The notes: generated by a model not told the origin, from the letters alone. A stretch of 64,000 nucleotides of DNA from Flavobacterium resistens (GCF_900182645.1 NZ_FXTA01000004.1:372001-436000), one strand, 5' to 3'. Shown: positions 51,644-60,667, numbered from the stretch's first letter. Translations and numbers: made by a program.

Positions 51644-52327
51644 ATGAAAAAAACACAAACTAAGATTTTATTAGTTGACGATGAACCAGATATCTTAGAA
51701 ATCGTTGGCTATAACCTTGCTCAAGAAGGCTATCAAATTGTAACAGCTTCAAATGGAAAAGAAGCGATAGCAAAAGCTCAGAAAGAATTGCCGGAATTAA
51801 TCATCATGGATGTAATGATGGCCGAAATGGACGGGATGGAAGCTTGTGAACACATCAGAAAAATTCCAGAATTAAATAATGTTATCATAACATTCTTAAC
51901 GGCAAGAAGTGAGGATTATTCGCAAGTAGCTGGTTTTGACGCAGGTGCTGATGACTATATTACTAAGCCAATAAAACCAAAATTATTGGTCAGCAAAGTA
52001 AAGGCTTTGTTAAGAAGGTTAAAAGAACAAGAAATTGTTACAGACACTATAAATGTAGGCGGAATCGAGATCAACCGCGAAGAATACAAGATCATAAAAG
52101 GCAATGTTGAAATTGCTTTGCCAAGAAAAGAATTCGAATTGTTCTATTTATTGGCTTCTAAACCAGGGAAAGTTTTCAAAAGAGATGAAATCCTTGATAA
52201 AGTTTGGGGAAATGAAGTGGTTGTAGGAGGAAGAACAATCGACGTTCACATTAGAAAGCTTCGCGAGAAAATTGGCGAAGACCTTTTTAAAACCATAAAA
52301 GGAGTTGGTTATAAATTCGAAGTATAA
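51644..52327 (+). CDS. phoB: PhoB-like response regulator
   Basis: The 227-residue OmpR/PhoB-family regulator has a receiver domain with DDE at residues 12-14, Asp56 (IIMDVMMAEMDG, Ala in place of the usual Pro) and the Lys of DDYITKPIKPK. A winged-helix effector domain follows (about 130-227, RKEFELFYLLASKPGKVF, GGRTIDVHIRKLREKIGED). The phoB name rests on its neighbours: a PhoR-like kinase and a phosphate-selective porin downstream. I start at the ATG giving MKKTQTKILL. Confidence 0.9.
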   Translation: MKKTQTKILLVDDEPDILEIVGYNLAQEGYQIVTASNGKEAIAKAQKELPELIIMDVMMAEMDGMEACEHIRKIPELNNVIITFLTARSEDYSQVAGFDAGADDYITKPIKPKLLVSKVKALLRRLKEQEIVTDTINVGGIEINREEYKIIKGNVEIALPRKEFELFYLLASKPGKVFKRDEILDKVWGNEVVVGGRTIDVHIRKLREKIGEDLFKTIKGVGYKFEV

Positions 52328-52338
52328 TTTTTTTAGTA

Positions 52339-52370
52339 GCTAAGATTCTAAGATACTAAGTTGCTAAGGT
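52339..52370. repeat. 8-bp tandem array after phoB
   Basis: GCTAAGAT, TCTAAGAT, ACTAAGTT and GCTAAGGT without gaps, 12 bases past the phoB stop. Confidence 0.9.
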
Positions 52371-52437
52371 TTTTAGTAACAATGTATTGAAGTTAATTTT
52401 AAGCTCACTCAAATTATTTAAAACATTCACTATATTT

Positions 52438-52492
52438 AAACCATATAAGAAATTGAAGTTTACTTTAACTTCAGTTTTTTATATGGTTTTTG
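52438..52492 (+). terminator. Two-part hairpin between phoB and phoR
   Basis: AAACCATATAA (52438-52448) pairs with TTATATGGTTT (52479-52489), and inside it TGAAGTT pairs with AACTTCA. T-runs follow. It may terminate or attenuate phoB transcripts, giving phoR lower expression. Confidence 0.6.
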
Positions 52493-52537
52493 AGTTAAAC
52501 TTAATTTTACTTAATCCCTTAATGGGAGCTATTTTTA

Positions 52538-53617
52538 ATGAAAATCAATTTTAAAAAAACATACAAATTCGCAATAAAATCGGCATTGTATATCAGTCTT
52601 TTCTCAACGGGATTTGTATTGATGCTGATGTCTTTATTCTATAAAAATCAACTGAAACATCAAATTGCTTTTGGAATCGTTTTTATAATTTCAATTTATA
52701 TTTTCTCTTTTTTAGTGCTTCAATATCGCGTTGAACGTTTCATTTATAGAAGAGTAAAGAAAATTTACGATGAGGTTTCGTTGCTGGAATCAACGCCGCT
52801 TATCAATCAGCCTATAACAACCGATATGGAAACGCTTTCGCGAGAAGTGAAAAAATTTGCGACGGATAAGAAACTTGAAATCGAAATGCTTGAAATTCGT
52901 GAACAATATCGAAGAGAGTTTTTAGGAAACGTTTCACACGAACTTAAAACGCCATTGTTTACAGTGCAAGGTTATGTTTCGACTTTGTTAGATGGCGCAA
53001 TGGATGACAAACATATTCGTAAAAAATATTTAAAACGTGCCGAAAAAGGTGTAGAGCGTCTTATATATATAGTCGAAGATTTGGATATGATTACCAAATT
53101 AGAATCGGGAGATTTGGATTTGAATATGACTGATTTTGATATTGTCGAATTGATTCAGAATGTTTTTGATTTGTTAGAAATGAAAGCTGATAAAAAGAAA
53201 ATCAAATTGGCTTTTGAAAGCAAAAATGTTCAGTCCGTAATTATTCGAGGAGATCAGGACAGAATTCAGCAAGTTCTGGAAAACCTGATTGTGAACTCAA
53301 TTAAATACGGAAAAGAAGGCGGTTTGACTGAAGTTGGCGTTGTAAATCTTACAAAGAAAAAAGTATTAATCCGAATCAGCGATAACGGGGAAGGAGTTGA
53401 AAAACAGAATATTTCAAGACTTTTTGAACGTTTTTACCGAGTGGACAAAAGCGGAACAAGATCTGAAGGAGGTTCTGGTTTAGGATTAGCAATTGTAAAA
53501 CATATTATTGAGGCTCATAAAGAGAAAGTTTATGTAGAAAGTGAATTCGGAATTGGTTCAGAATTCTCTTTTACACTCGAAAAAGCCAATAAAACGATAA
53601 AAACTGAGGTTAAATAA
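52538..53617 (+). CDS. phoR: PhoR-like sensor histidine kinase
   Basis: The 359-residue kinase has two membrane helices (about 13-35 and 42-64) with a very short loop, a linker, the HisKA domain (NVSHELKTPLFTVQGY, His134), and an HATPase domain with N box (ENLIVNSIKYGKEGG), G1 (ISDNGEGVEKQN) and G2 (GSGLGLAIVKHI). The lack of a periplasmic sensor domain is typical of PhoR. It follows phoB after a hairpin-containing gap of 210 bases. Confidence 0.9.
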   Translation: MKINFKKTYKFAIKSALYISLFSTGFVLMLMSLFYKNQLKHQIAFGIVFIISIYIFSFLVLQYRVERFIYRRVKKIYDEVSLLESTPLINQPITTDMETLSREVKKFATDKKLEIEMLEIREQYRREFLGNVSHELKTPLFTVQGYVSTLLDGAMDDKHIRKKYLKRAEKGVERLIYIVEDLDMITKLESGDLDLNMTDFDIVELIQNVFDLLEMKADKKKIKLAFESKNVQSVIIRGDQDRIQQVLENLIVNSIKYGKEGGLTEVGVVNLTKKKVLIRISDNGEGVEKQNISRLFERFYRVDKSGTRSEGGSGLGLAIVKHIIEAHKEKVYVESEFGIGSEFSFTLEKANKTIKTEVK

Positions 53618-53688
53618 TTGTAAGTTGGCTTTTCTTAGAAGCCGTAGAACAAGGTTTTTAACATTAAAGAAACATTAGGTTTCAGTGC

Positions 53689-53755
53689 CTAACATTAAAT
53701 TTTTATTATAGTAACATCTTGTTAATGATTTCTTAACATAGGTGCGTCATCTTTG
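53689..53755 (+). promoter_or_regulatory. Candidate Pho box array and -7 element of the porin gene
   Basis: Five 7-mers lie in exact 11-bp phase: CTAACAT (53689), TTTTTAT (53700), GTAACAT (53711), TTAATGA (53722), TTAACAT (53733). Eight bases later is CATCTTTG (53748-53755, one mismatch to TAnnTTTG). A further pair, TTAACAT (53658) and GAAACAT (53669), is also 11 bp apart. No -33 TTG exists at the usual distance, as expected for an activator-dependent promoter. Confidence 0.75.
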
Positions 53756-53782
53756 CATCCTGAAACTAAGGGTAAAAGAAAA

Positions 53783-55093
53783 ATGATAAAAAAATTAGTT
53801 CTTGTGATGACAATATTGTTTGCAATAGCAGTAAATGCACAAGATGTAAATCAGCAGAATGTAAATAAACAAGAAGTAAAAAATGAAGTACTTCGTATTT
53901 TAGATTCTATCAATAAAGCTAAACTTCCAGAAACAAAATCAGGAGGAGGTATTGAAGAACATTGGTACGATAAAATCTCTTTAAGAGGTTATGCCCAAAT
54001 TCGATACAATGGTTTGTTTTCTACAAACGATAAAGTTGCTTGCGACCAATGTGACAGATCTTGGGGAACGACTTCAACCGCTCCGGACGCAAAAGCAAAC
54101 AACGGACTTTTTATTCGTCGTGCCCGTTTGGTATTTTCTGGTCAGGTTCATCCAAATGTATTTTTCTATTTTCAACCCGATTTTGCCAGTTCACCAGTTA
54201 CCGGAATCCAAAATTTCGTTCAAATTCGAGACTTATATTTTGACCTTTCTTTTGATAAGAAAAGAGAATATCGTGTTCGTGTCGGACAAAGTAAAATTCC
54301 ATATGGATTTATAAACATGCAGTCTAGTTCGCAACGTTTAACTTTAGATCGTCCTGATGGAATAAACAGTTCAATAGCAAATGAACGTGATTTGGGACTG
54401 ATTTTTTATTGGGCTCCAGCCGAAATCAGAGAGCGTTTTGCTATGTTAGTAAAAGATGGTTATAAAGGTTCAGGCGATTTTGGAGTTTTTGCTTTTGGAG
54501 TTTATAACGGACAAATTGCCAATAAAATAGATGCAAACAGAGATTTGAATGTAGTAGCCAGAGTTTCTTATCCTTTTGTAATTGGAAGCCAGATTATTGA
54601 ACCTGGAATTCAGGCGTATGACGGAAAATGGGCTTTTACAGACGAAATTTCTACAGGTGTAATTGTTAATGATCCTAAATATGTGAAAGATGAAAGAGTA
54701 GGTGCAACGTTTGTTTTGTATCCAAAACCTTTCGGAATCCAAACAGAATATAATATAGGTAAAGGACCTCGCTATAATCCAGCAACAAATACTGTTGACG
54801 AAAAGAGTTTGAATGGAGGTTATGTTTTACTGAATTACAAATGGGATTACAAGAAACAACATATTTATCCTTACGCCCAATTTCAATATTATGACGGAGG
54901 CAAAAAATATGAAAAAGATGCGAGAAGTTATGTGGTGAGAGATTACCAATTTGGTATCGAATGGCAACCAATCAAAGCATTCGAATTAACTGCCGAATAT
55001 GTTATCGCGGATAGAACTTTTGAAGACAGCGCCCGCCCGATTAATAGACAAGAAGGGAATTTGCTACGATTACAGGCGCAGTTTAACTTCTAA
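53783..55093 (+). CDS. Phosphate-selective porin (OprP/OprO-like)
   Basis: The 436-residue outer-membrane protein has a signal peptide (residues 1-20, AIAVNAQ). A coiled N-terminal segment follows, then a barrel of the Porin_O_P family (16-strand type), with SLRGYAQIRYNGLF near residue 65, FIRRARLVFSGQVHP and a terminal aromatic strand (LLRLQAQFNF). It should take up phosphate or other anions. I use the ATG giving MIKKLVLVM; an upstream TTG overlaps the -7 element. It is the third gene after phoB and phoR. Confidence 0.9.
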   Translation: MIKKLVLVMTILFAIAVNAQDVNQQNVNKQEVKNEVLRILDSINKAKLPETKSGGGIEEHWYDKISLRGYAQIRYNGLFSTNDKVACDQCDRSWGTTSTAPDAKANNGLFIRRARLVFSGQVHPNVFFYFQPDFASSPVTGIQNFVQIRDLYFDLSFDKKREYRVRVGQSKIPYGFINMQSSSQRLTLDRPDGINSSIANERDLGLIFYWAPAEIRERFAMLVKDGYKGSGDFGVFAFGVYNGQIANKIDANRDLNVVARVSYPFVIGSQIIEPGIQAYDGKWAFTDEISTGVIVNDPKYVKDERVGATFVLYPKPFGIQTEYNIGKGPRYNPATNTVDEKSLNGGYVLLNYKWDYKKQHIYPYAQFQYYDGGKKYEKDARSYVVRDYQFGIEWQPIKAFELTAEYVIADRTFEDSARPINRQEGNLLRLQAQFNF

Positions 55094-55095
55094 TG

Positions 55096-56166
55096 TTATT
55101 CTTCAAAAACCGAAAATAATTTATCCCAGTCAATATCATTTTTAAATTGGGACAATCCTTTAAACGACTTTACTTTTGAAAGATCTTCAATGGTAAAGTC
55201 GTCTTGCATTGCATACGGTACCAAATTTTCTTCCTGTAGTTTAATCGCCAGATATTCCTGTTCATATTGCCCTGGAGTTGGAATAAAAAAAGCTTTTTTG
55301 CCCAATTTTGCCAAGTCCATAACAGTTGTATATCCAGAACGGCAAAGAACAAATTCACTCTCATTGAAAGTCTGTTCCAGCTGTTTTGAATTCATAAAAT
55401 TGTAATAAGTAACATTTCCTGCCTGCCATTTGCTTTGTACTTTCTCTACAATACCTTGAACAAAGACCACTTTTCCTTTGAAATTAGAAACTTCCTTTTG
55501 TAATTTTTCGTCCAAATAAGTACGTTGAGGTTCAGGACCCGATAAAATAATCATTAAGTCATAAACTATTGGTGTTTCCTTCTTTTTCATTCTGCTTAAA
55601 GGACCAATATATTTTAAATTAAGATGATCGTTTTTAAGATGTCCTAAATCTCCGGTAAGATTTGTCTCTTCATTTGTATCAGGAACCCAGCACTCCGTAT
55701 ATTTTTTTATAATGTGCTGATGGCATTTGCTTGTAAACCAAGTTGTGTTTCCTGTCATTACATTCAATTGATGTGTCATAAAAACAGACGGAACTCTTTT
55801 ACTGAAAACGCCCAATCGATTATCAGAAATGATGCCGTCAATTCCATGTTTTTTGATCCAAGAATTCACGACTTTTTTCTCATCCAAAATGGCTGTAATC
55901 ATTTTTGGAAGATTCTTAATCAGTTTCCATTTGAAGTTTTTACCGTTTTTAGCATATTCAATATGATAAGAAGGCAATTCTAAAGTTTGTATATACGGAA
56001 ATTCTTTTCGCAATAAAGCAAGTGCAACTCCATCAGAAGCAATAATCGGAATGAAATTATTCTCTTGAAGCGCTTTGATAATTGGGATACATCTAGTGGC
56101 ATGGCCTAATCCCCAGTTTAATGGAGCAACTAAAATTGTTTTGTTCGCAGAATAGTCAATGCTCAT
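55096..56166 (-). CDS. GT28/MurG-like glycosyltransferase
   Basis: The 356-residue protein has the two-lobe GT-B pattern of MurG-type enzymes: APLNWGLGHATRCIP (about residues 14-28), a nucleotide-sugar lobe (MIILSGPEPQRTYL near 207-220; CRSGYTTVMDLAKLGKKAFFIP near 277-298) and PGQYEQEYLA near 300-309. No signal or membrane segment is seen. Product unknown. It converges on the porin gene, with only 2 bases between stops, and no terminator was recognised there. Confidence 0.85.
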   Translation of the reverse strand: MSIDYSANKTILVAPLNWGLGHATRCIPIIKALQENNFIPIIASDGVALALLRKEFPYIQTLELPSYHIEYAKNGKNFKWKLIKNLPKMITAILDEKKVVNSWIKKHGIDGIISDNRLGVFSKRVPSVFMTHQLNVMTGNTTWFTSKCHQHIIKKYTECWVPDTNEETNLTGDLGHLKNDHLNLKYIGPLSRMKKKETPIVYDLMIILSGPEPQRTYLDEKLQKEVSNFKGKVVFVQGIVEKVQSKWQAGNVTYYNFMNSKQLEQTFNESEFVLCRSGYTTVMDLAKLGKKAFFIPTPGQYEQEYLAIKLQEENLVPYAMQDDFTIEDLSKVKSFKGLSQFKNDIDWDKLFSVFEE

Positions 56167-56265
56167 ATGTTTATACGCTTTTTAAAAAACGAAGATAAAG
56201 AAATATGTTTTTGATGATATTTCGGACATATTACTAAATTATTAACTGAATATTTTTTTTAAGGT

Positions 56266-56297
56266 GCTAAGATACTGAGGCGCTAAGGTTCTGAGGT
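56266..56297. repeat. 8-bp tandem array downstream of the Ala/Lys-rich gene
   Basis: GCTAAGAT, ACTGAGGC, GCTAAGGT, TCTGAGGT in series. It lies between the terminator of the Ala/Lys-rich gene and the glycosyltransferase start. Confidence 0.85.
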
Positions 56298-56310
56298 TTT
56301 TGTATTAAAT

Positions 56311-56341
56311 AAAAAAAAGCCGAACGTAAGTTCGGCTTTTT
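56311..56341 (-). terminator. Terminator after the Ala/Lys-rich protein gene
   Basis: AAAAGCCGAAC and GTTCGGCTTTT around GTAA, followed by T on the minus strand. Confidence 0.93.
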
Positions 56342-56376
56342 AAATGTCGTATTTCAATAACTTAGAACCTTAGTCC

Positions 56377-56976
56377 CTAATCCTGAATATAAGTTTTATT
56401 TCCATTTTTGTTGATGTAGTATTTACCGCCTTTTGGTCCGGTGTATACTTTTTTACCGTTGTATTCTCCTGTAACTTTATCTGGTGTTTTTGGAGCTTTC
56501 TCATTAGTTTCTTTTAAAGTCTTAGAAGCTGATTTTTTAGCTTTGTCGGCTTCAGTTTTTGCGCTTTTGCTTGCAGCATCAGCTTTTGTTGCTGATTTTT
56601 TGGCTTTGTCAGCTTCGCTTTTTGCTTTTGTAGCTTCTTTATCTGCAGTTTTTTTAGCAGTGCTAGCTGATTCTTTTTTAGCTTTTGTTGCAGCTGCGGT
56701 TGCGTCATCTGCTGCTTTTTTAGATTTGTCTGCCGCTTTTTTTGCATCACTTGCCGACTCTTTTTTAGCTTTTGTTGCTGATGCTGTTGCGTCATCTGCC
56801 GCTTTTTTAGATTTGTCTGCTGCTTTTTTAGATTTGTCAGCTTCTTTTTTTGCGTCAGCTTTTGCTTTTTTTGCAGCCGCTTCAGTTTGGCTCTTTGTTG
56901 CTTTTACAGCGGCGTCCTGACCATAGAAATTAGATGAGAAAACAACTATAAAACAAAGTAATAATAATTTTTTCAT
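56377..56976 (-). CDS. Exported Ala/Lys-rich repeat protein with PBCV-type basic adaptor end
   Basis: The 199-residue protein has a signal peptide (1-20, SSNFYGQ), then ~135 residues almost wholly of Ala, Lys, Asp, Ser, Glu and Thr. It includes a 29-residue repeat (from residue 53 and again from 82) that should form a long charged helix. The C-terminus (YNGKKVYTGPKGGKYYINKN, about 169-188) resembles the PBCV-specific basic adaptor domain. A histone-H1-like or cell-surface role is possible; function is unknown. The 87-bp DNA repeat makes copy-number change likely. Confidence 0.82.
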   Translation of the reverse strand: MKKLLLLCFIVVFSSNFYGQDAAVKATKSQTEAAAKKAKADAKKEADKSKKAADKSKKAADDATASATKAKKESASDAKKAADKSKKAADDATAAATKAKKESASTAKKTADKEATKAKSEADKAKKSATKADAASKSAKTEADKAKKSASKTLKETNEKAPKTPDKVTGEYNGKKVYTGPKGGKYYINKNGNKTYIQD

Positions 56977-57039
56977 AAGGTTACATATTTAAATTTCTAC
57001 TAAAATTAATCAATTTATTGTCACCTTTTTCGTAACCCG

Positions 57040-60000
57040 TTAAAAATATGCACGAAGGTTTACGTTTCCTGTGTGTATGGTTGCTCCAGTTTCGCTTTTT
57101 CGGCCCTGATAGTTTAGATTAATATCTAAAAATGATGTTATGTTTTTCTGTAAGAGGAGTTTCCAAACTAAATTTTGTCCTGCCTGAAGTCCTTCAAGCA
57201 TTTGATATCCTACTGATGAAAATTCATTTCCGTTAAATTTGTTGTCATAAAAAGAAAATTCTCCATTTAGTGTTACTTTCTTTTCTCCGGCAAATGAAAA
57301 TGAAGTTCCAAGTCTTTTTTGGACTAAAGTTTCTAAATTTCCAATTTGGTTTTCTTTATTCTGAAATTCATAAAAGAAATCCAGACTTGTATTTTTTGAA
57401 AATAAATAACTGATTTTTGGCGCAATTTGATAGCCTTTCAAATCATAGTTTTTCTCTACAAAATCTTCTGAAACTAAATCGGTTTTTATGGTTTTGGTGA
57501 AAAAATTAAAAAGCCAGGTTTTTTTATATAAATGGGTGTATTGCAATTGATGCGAATTGTTCGTGACATTTTGCGAACCTACAGAAAGCAGATTTTTTCC
57601 TTTATTGACTAAATAAGAATAGGTAACCGAATGTTTTTGTTTGCCTCGATTAAAGTACAAACTGTTTCTCAAACTTGAATTCAACCCCAAAATATTTTCT
57701 TCCGAAGATTCAAACGGATTTAGTTCTAAACGCTGGCCTTGACTTTTTACTTTTCGATCCATAATAAAGGAAGTTTGATTATAGAAATACGAGGCAAATT
57801 TTTTCAGGCCTTTTTCATTTTGCCATTGCGTCGGGTTCAGCGTAACCGACTGTGAAAATTTGTTTTGATTGGTTTTTATATAAACCTGATTCGGCAAAAA
57901 GATTCTGATAAATCTTGCCTGATCTGGAAATTGAGCAATTTCAAATTCTTCTAATTCCTGAATTCCATTACCATTATAATCGTTCCATGTATAAACACCT
58001 TGCCCAGTTGGTACTTCAATATAAGTGAATTCCTGTTGAGCAATAGTTCCTGAACTCGTTTCATAAGCGGTTCCGGCTTGGATTAATTGATTAAAGAAAC
58101 GATCATTGTATAAAACTCTCGAATTTAAAGAAGGTTCATTTTTCCGATTTGGATCTGTAAAATCTAAATTTCTATAACTCGCATAAACCGCCAAATTTGT
58201 TTTTTTATTCTGAATCAATTTCGATTTTAAATAATAAGTCTGCGAATTGTTGACATGTTGTAGTAATCCATTTTGTAAACTGTCATTTTTACGTTGCAGA
58301 AAACCCAATTCTACAAAAACTTTAGTACTGTCGCCACGGCCTATAAAACCGCCAAATTCTGAAAATCTTTGGCTTAAAGCCGAAAACTGATTGGTTGTTT
58401 TGTCTTTTTCCTGATTGTCTTCAAGTTGCATGCTGGCGCCAATCCAGTTTTTACCAAAATGATATTTCGTTCGCGTTTGATTCCGAATAAATTTTGAAGT
58501 TGATGTTGTCGCATCTGAATTCAGGAAACTTCCCTGATTTTCAAAAGTCCACTTTTTTATTTTAAAAAACGCGGTTGTAGTGTGGCGCGTTCCTGTATAA
58601 CTTTCGCTAAAATCTAATTTCTCAAATTGATACGTCAATAATCCTATGTTCGAAGTTTTCTTCTTCGCAAATAAATCAAAATTAAAACCAGTAGATAACA
58701 AACTCTGATTGCCAAAAAGTGTGGTATTTAAGTTCCAGTCGCGGTTAAATTCAATATTATACAAACGCTCAACCGACTTGAAATTTTCTGCAACATATTG
58801 ATAATTTGCAAATGCGTCAAGTGTCCAGCTTTTGGTAAAAAGACGTTTTTTGAGATTGGTTTTAAAAGCAATTCCTTCGTTATTTCCATCATCAATACCC
58901 GAAAATAAATTTTTGTCGTTGTTGCTAACGGCAAGTTCAAAATCGGCAAGTGTTTTTTCATTCGGATTATATTTTCCTAAAAAAGTAGCAACCTGAAGTT
59001 TTATTGGCGGAACTAATTGCACAATTGGCTCGTAATTTCCCTGCAAAATTCCGTTTACCGGTGGCGTATATTCGTAAATTCTTTCAACCGAATTATTGTT
59101 TTGGATAATGTAATTTCCAGCATTATTTCCCACAAGACTGAATTTTACATTATATAAAACGTCAGCAGGATTATTCGAATATTCATAAACTTCAACTGAA
59201 TTGATGAGTGTTTTCTTGTACAAAATTTTATTATCGGCATATTTATCTTCATAAGCCGAAGGTGCTTTCATTAAATCCGGATTGTCGCCCGCATTTTTCA
59301 AAATCTGAACCTGATCTGCAGAAAGATTTTGCTGCAAAGGCTGATTTTTCAAATCACTTTCAGAATAAACATAACCGCCAAAACTCCAGTTTTTGTTTTC
59401 ATGCGTACCGCCGGCGTAGGTTACCAATCGGTTGTAATTTCGTTCTGAATATTGATATTCAATATTAATACGCATTTCAGAAGTGATTGTGAAAAGTGAT
59501 GTAAAAACAATTTCGCCCGCATTATAATCAATTACATAATCGTTGTTTTCACCACGTTTTAGCAAAACACCATTCACATAAACACGCTCAGAACCTGAAA
59601 TGACCAAAACATACAATTCGCCATTTTGGCCTTTCAATTTATAAGGCCCTTGATTTCCTTCCTGTCCTGTAAAAGTACTTTTTGCATATTGTCCTTTGAC
59701 AAAAGCGACCGATGCAAAAATGTTGGTTTTGCTTTTTTCAGTATCAAAATCGAAACTTGCAGAAAGTCCTTGAACCTTTTTATTGAAATTAAGAAATTGT
59801 GTTTTTCGGTTTTCCAGAAAAACATCGCCGGCGCGAATATTCCAATCGTCGCTAAAAAGTTCCATGAAAATATTGTCAAACTGATCTAGCTTTTGCGAAT
59901 AACCGCCATCTTGTAACGGAATATTATTGTCCTGAAGCGAAGCCCGCAGACTGACTTTGTCGGAAATTTTTCCGGTAATCTGCAAATCTAGATTAGAATT

Positions 60001-60471
60001 TAAAACCGTATTTTGATTGTTTCCAACTGTAACGCCACGCGTAATACTTCCGGAAGTATTTAAACCATCAAAAGGAACAACTTTTTTGGTGTTTTTGTTG
60101 TCAATTTTGTACAGTTTTTCAGAACCGGCTTCATTGCTGACCACTTGATCAGATTTGTAAAGACTATATTCTTTGGTAATAAAATCGGGATATTTTAAAT
60201 AATTGACAATTAAAGTATCTGAAATTGAAGTGAATTTTTCATTTAAAAGAAGTGTTCCTTTTTGAAAATCAATTTTATAAAAAGTAGAATCGACAGCTTC
60301 ATTTTTAGTGTTCAAAAGCTGAAAGTAACTTGGATTTATGCTGAATTTTTCCAGATGAATGGTGTCGCGGGAAGCAATTACTTTTTTTGTTTTATACGAT
60401 GATTCTGTTTCCTGAGCATGAAGCCCAGAAAACCAGATGAAAACCGTTAAAAACAGTAATTTTTTCAGCAT
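57040..60471 (-). CDS. Large SprA-like outer-membrane protein
   Basis: The 1143-residue protein has a signal peptide (residues 1-19) and, from about residue 130, a long series of beta strands with SprA-like phrases: GSITRGVTVGNNQNTVLNSN, then LDLQITGKISDKVSLRASLQDNN, then FLNFNKKVQGLSA. It is about half the length of SprA, the T9SS channel and gliding protein, so it is a relative or a partial paralogue rather than SprA itself. It should sit in the outer membrane. It has its own TACTTTTG promoter element. Confidence 0.75.
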   Translation of the reverse strand: MLKKLLFLTVFIWFSGLHAQETESSYKTKKVIASRDTIHLEKFSINPSYFQLLNTKNEAVDSTFYKIDFQKGTLLLNEKFTSISDTLIVNYLKYPDFITKEYSLYKSDQVVSNEAGSEKLYKIDNKNTKKVVPFDGLNTSGSITRGVTVGNNQNTVLNSNLDLQITGKISDKVSLRASLQDNNIPLQDGGYSQKLDQFDNIFMELFSDDWNIRAGDVFLENRKTQFLNFNKKVQGLSASFDFDTEKSKTNIFASVAFVKGQYAKSTFTGQEGNQGPYKLKGQNGELYVLVISGSERVYVNGVLLKRGENNDYVIDYNAGEIVFTSLFTITSEMRINIEYQYSERNYNRLVTYAGGTHENKNWSFGGYVYSESDLKNQPLQQNLSADQVQILKNAGDNPDLMKAPSAYEDKYADNKILYKKTLINSVEVYEYSNNPADVLYNVKFSLVGNNAGNYIIQNNNSVERIYEYTPPVNGILQGNYEPIVQLVPPIKLQVATFLGKYNPNEKTLADFELAVSNNDKNLFSGIDDGNNEGIAFKTNLKKRLFTKSWTLDAFANYQYVAENFKSVERLYNIEFNRDWNLNTTLFGNQSLLSTGFNFDLFAKKKTSNIGLLTYQFEKLDFSESYTGTRHTTTAFFKIKKWTFENQGSFLNSDATTSTSKFIRNQTRTKYHFGKNWIGASMQLEDNQEKDKTTNQFSALSQRFSEFGGFIGRGDSTKVFVELGFLQRKNDSLQNGLLQHVNNSQTYYLKSKLIQNKKTNLAVYASYRNLDFTDPNRKNEPSLNSRVLYNDRFFNQLIQAGTAYETSSGTIAQQEFTYIEVPTGQGVYTWNDYNGNGIQELEEFEIAQFPDQARFIRIFLPNQVYIKTNQNKFSQSVTLNPTQWQNEKGLKKFASYFYNQTSFIMDRKVKSQGQRLELNPFESSEENILGLNSSLRNSLYFNRGKQKHSVTYSYLVNKGKNLLSVGSQNVTNNSHQLQYTHLYKKTWLFNFFTKTIKTDLVSEDFVEKNYDLKGYQIAPKISYLFSKNTSLDFFYEFQNKENQIGNLETLVQKRLGTSFSFAGEKKVTLNGEFSFYDNKFNGNEFSSVGYQMLEGLQAGQNLVWKLLLQKNITSFLDINLNYQGRKSETGATIHTGNVNLRAYF

Positions 60472-60493
60472 AAATACTTTAACTCTAAAAATT

Positions 60494-60501
60494 CAAAAGT
60501 A
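60494..60501 (-). promoter_or_regulatory. Predicted -7 element for the SprA-like gene
   Basis: The minus strand reads TACTTTTG, a full TAnnTTTG match, 23 bases before the ATG. Confidence 0.55.
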
Positions 60502-60635
60502 GTATTTATAATCAAGAAATTGTGAGGCTTTTATTTATTGGACAATTGATTGATTTTAAGTTCGTTTTCTCATTTTAAGCCTTATTTTTAATTATATTTT
60601 GAAGTATAATTCTCATCATAAATCAATCTTTTTTT

Positions 60636-60643
60636 TAGCTTTG
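60636..60643 (+). promoter_or_regulatory. Predicted -7 element for the AraC-family gene
   Basis: TAGCTTTG, a full TAnnTTTG match, 25 bases before the ATG. Confidence 0.5.
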
Positions 60644-60667
60644 CTCAAGATATAACGAACTTAAATT

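Noticed and set aside
52339..52370. Possible riboswitch or attenuator from CTAAG repeats
   Set aside because: They occur at many unrelated genes with no conserved structure, so they are treated as tandem repeats.
56441..56920. Ala/Ser/Phe-rich open frame opposite the Ala/Lys-rich gene
   Set aside because: It is produced by the repetitive complementary codons; the minus-strand protein has a signal peptide and a recognisable end domain.
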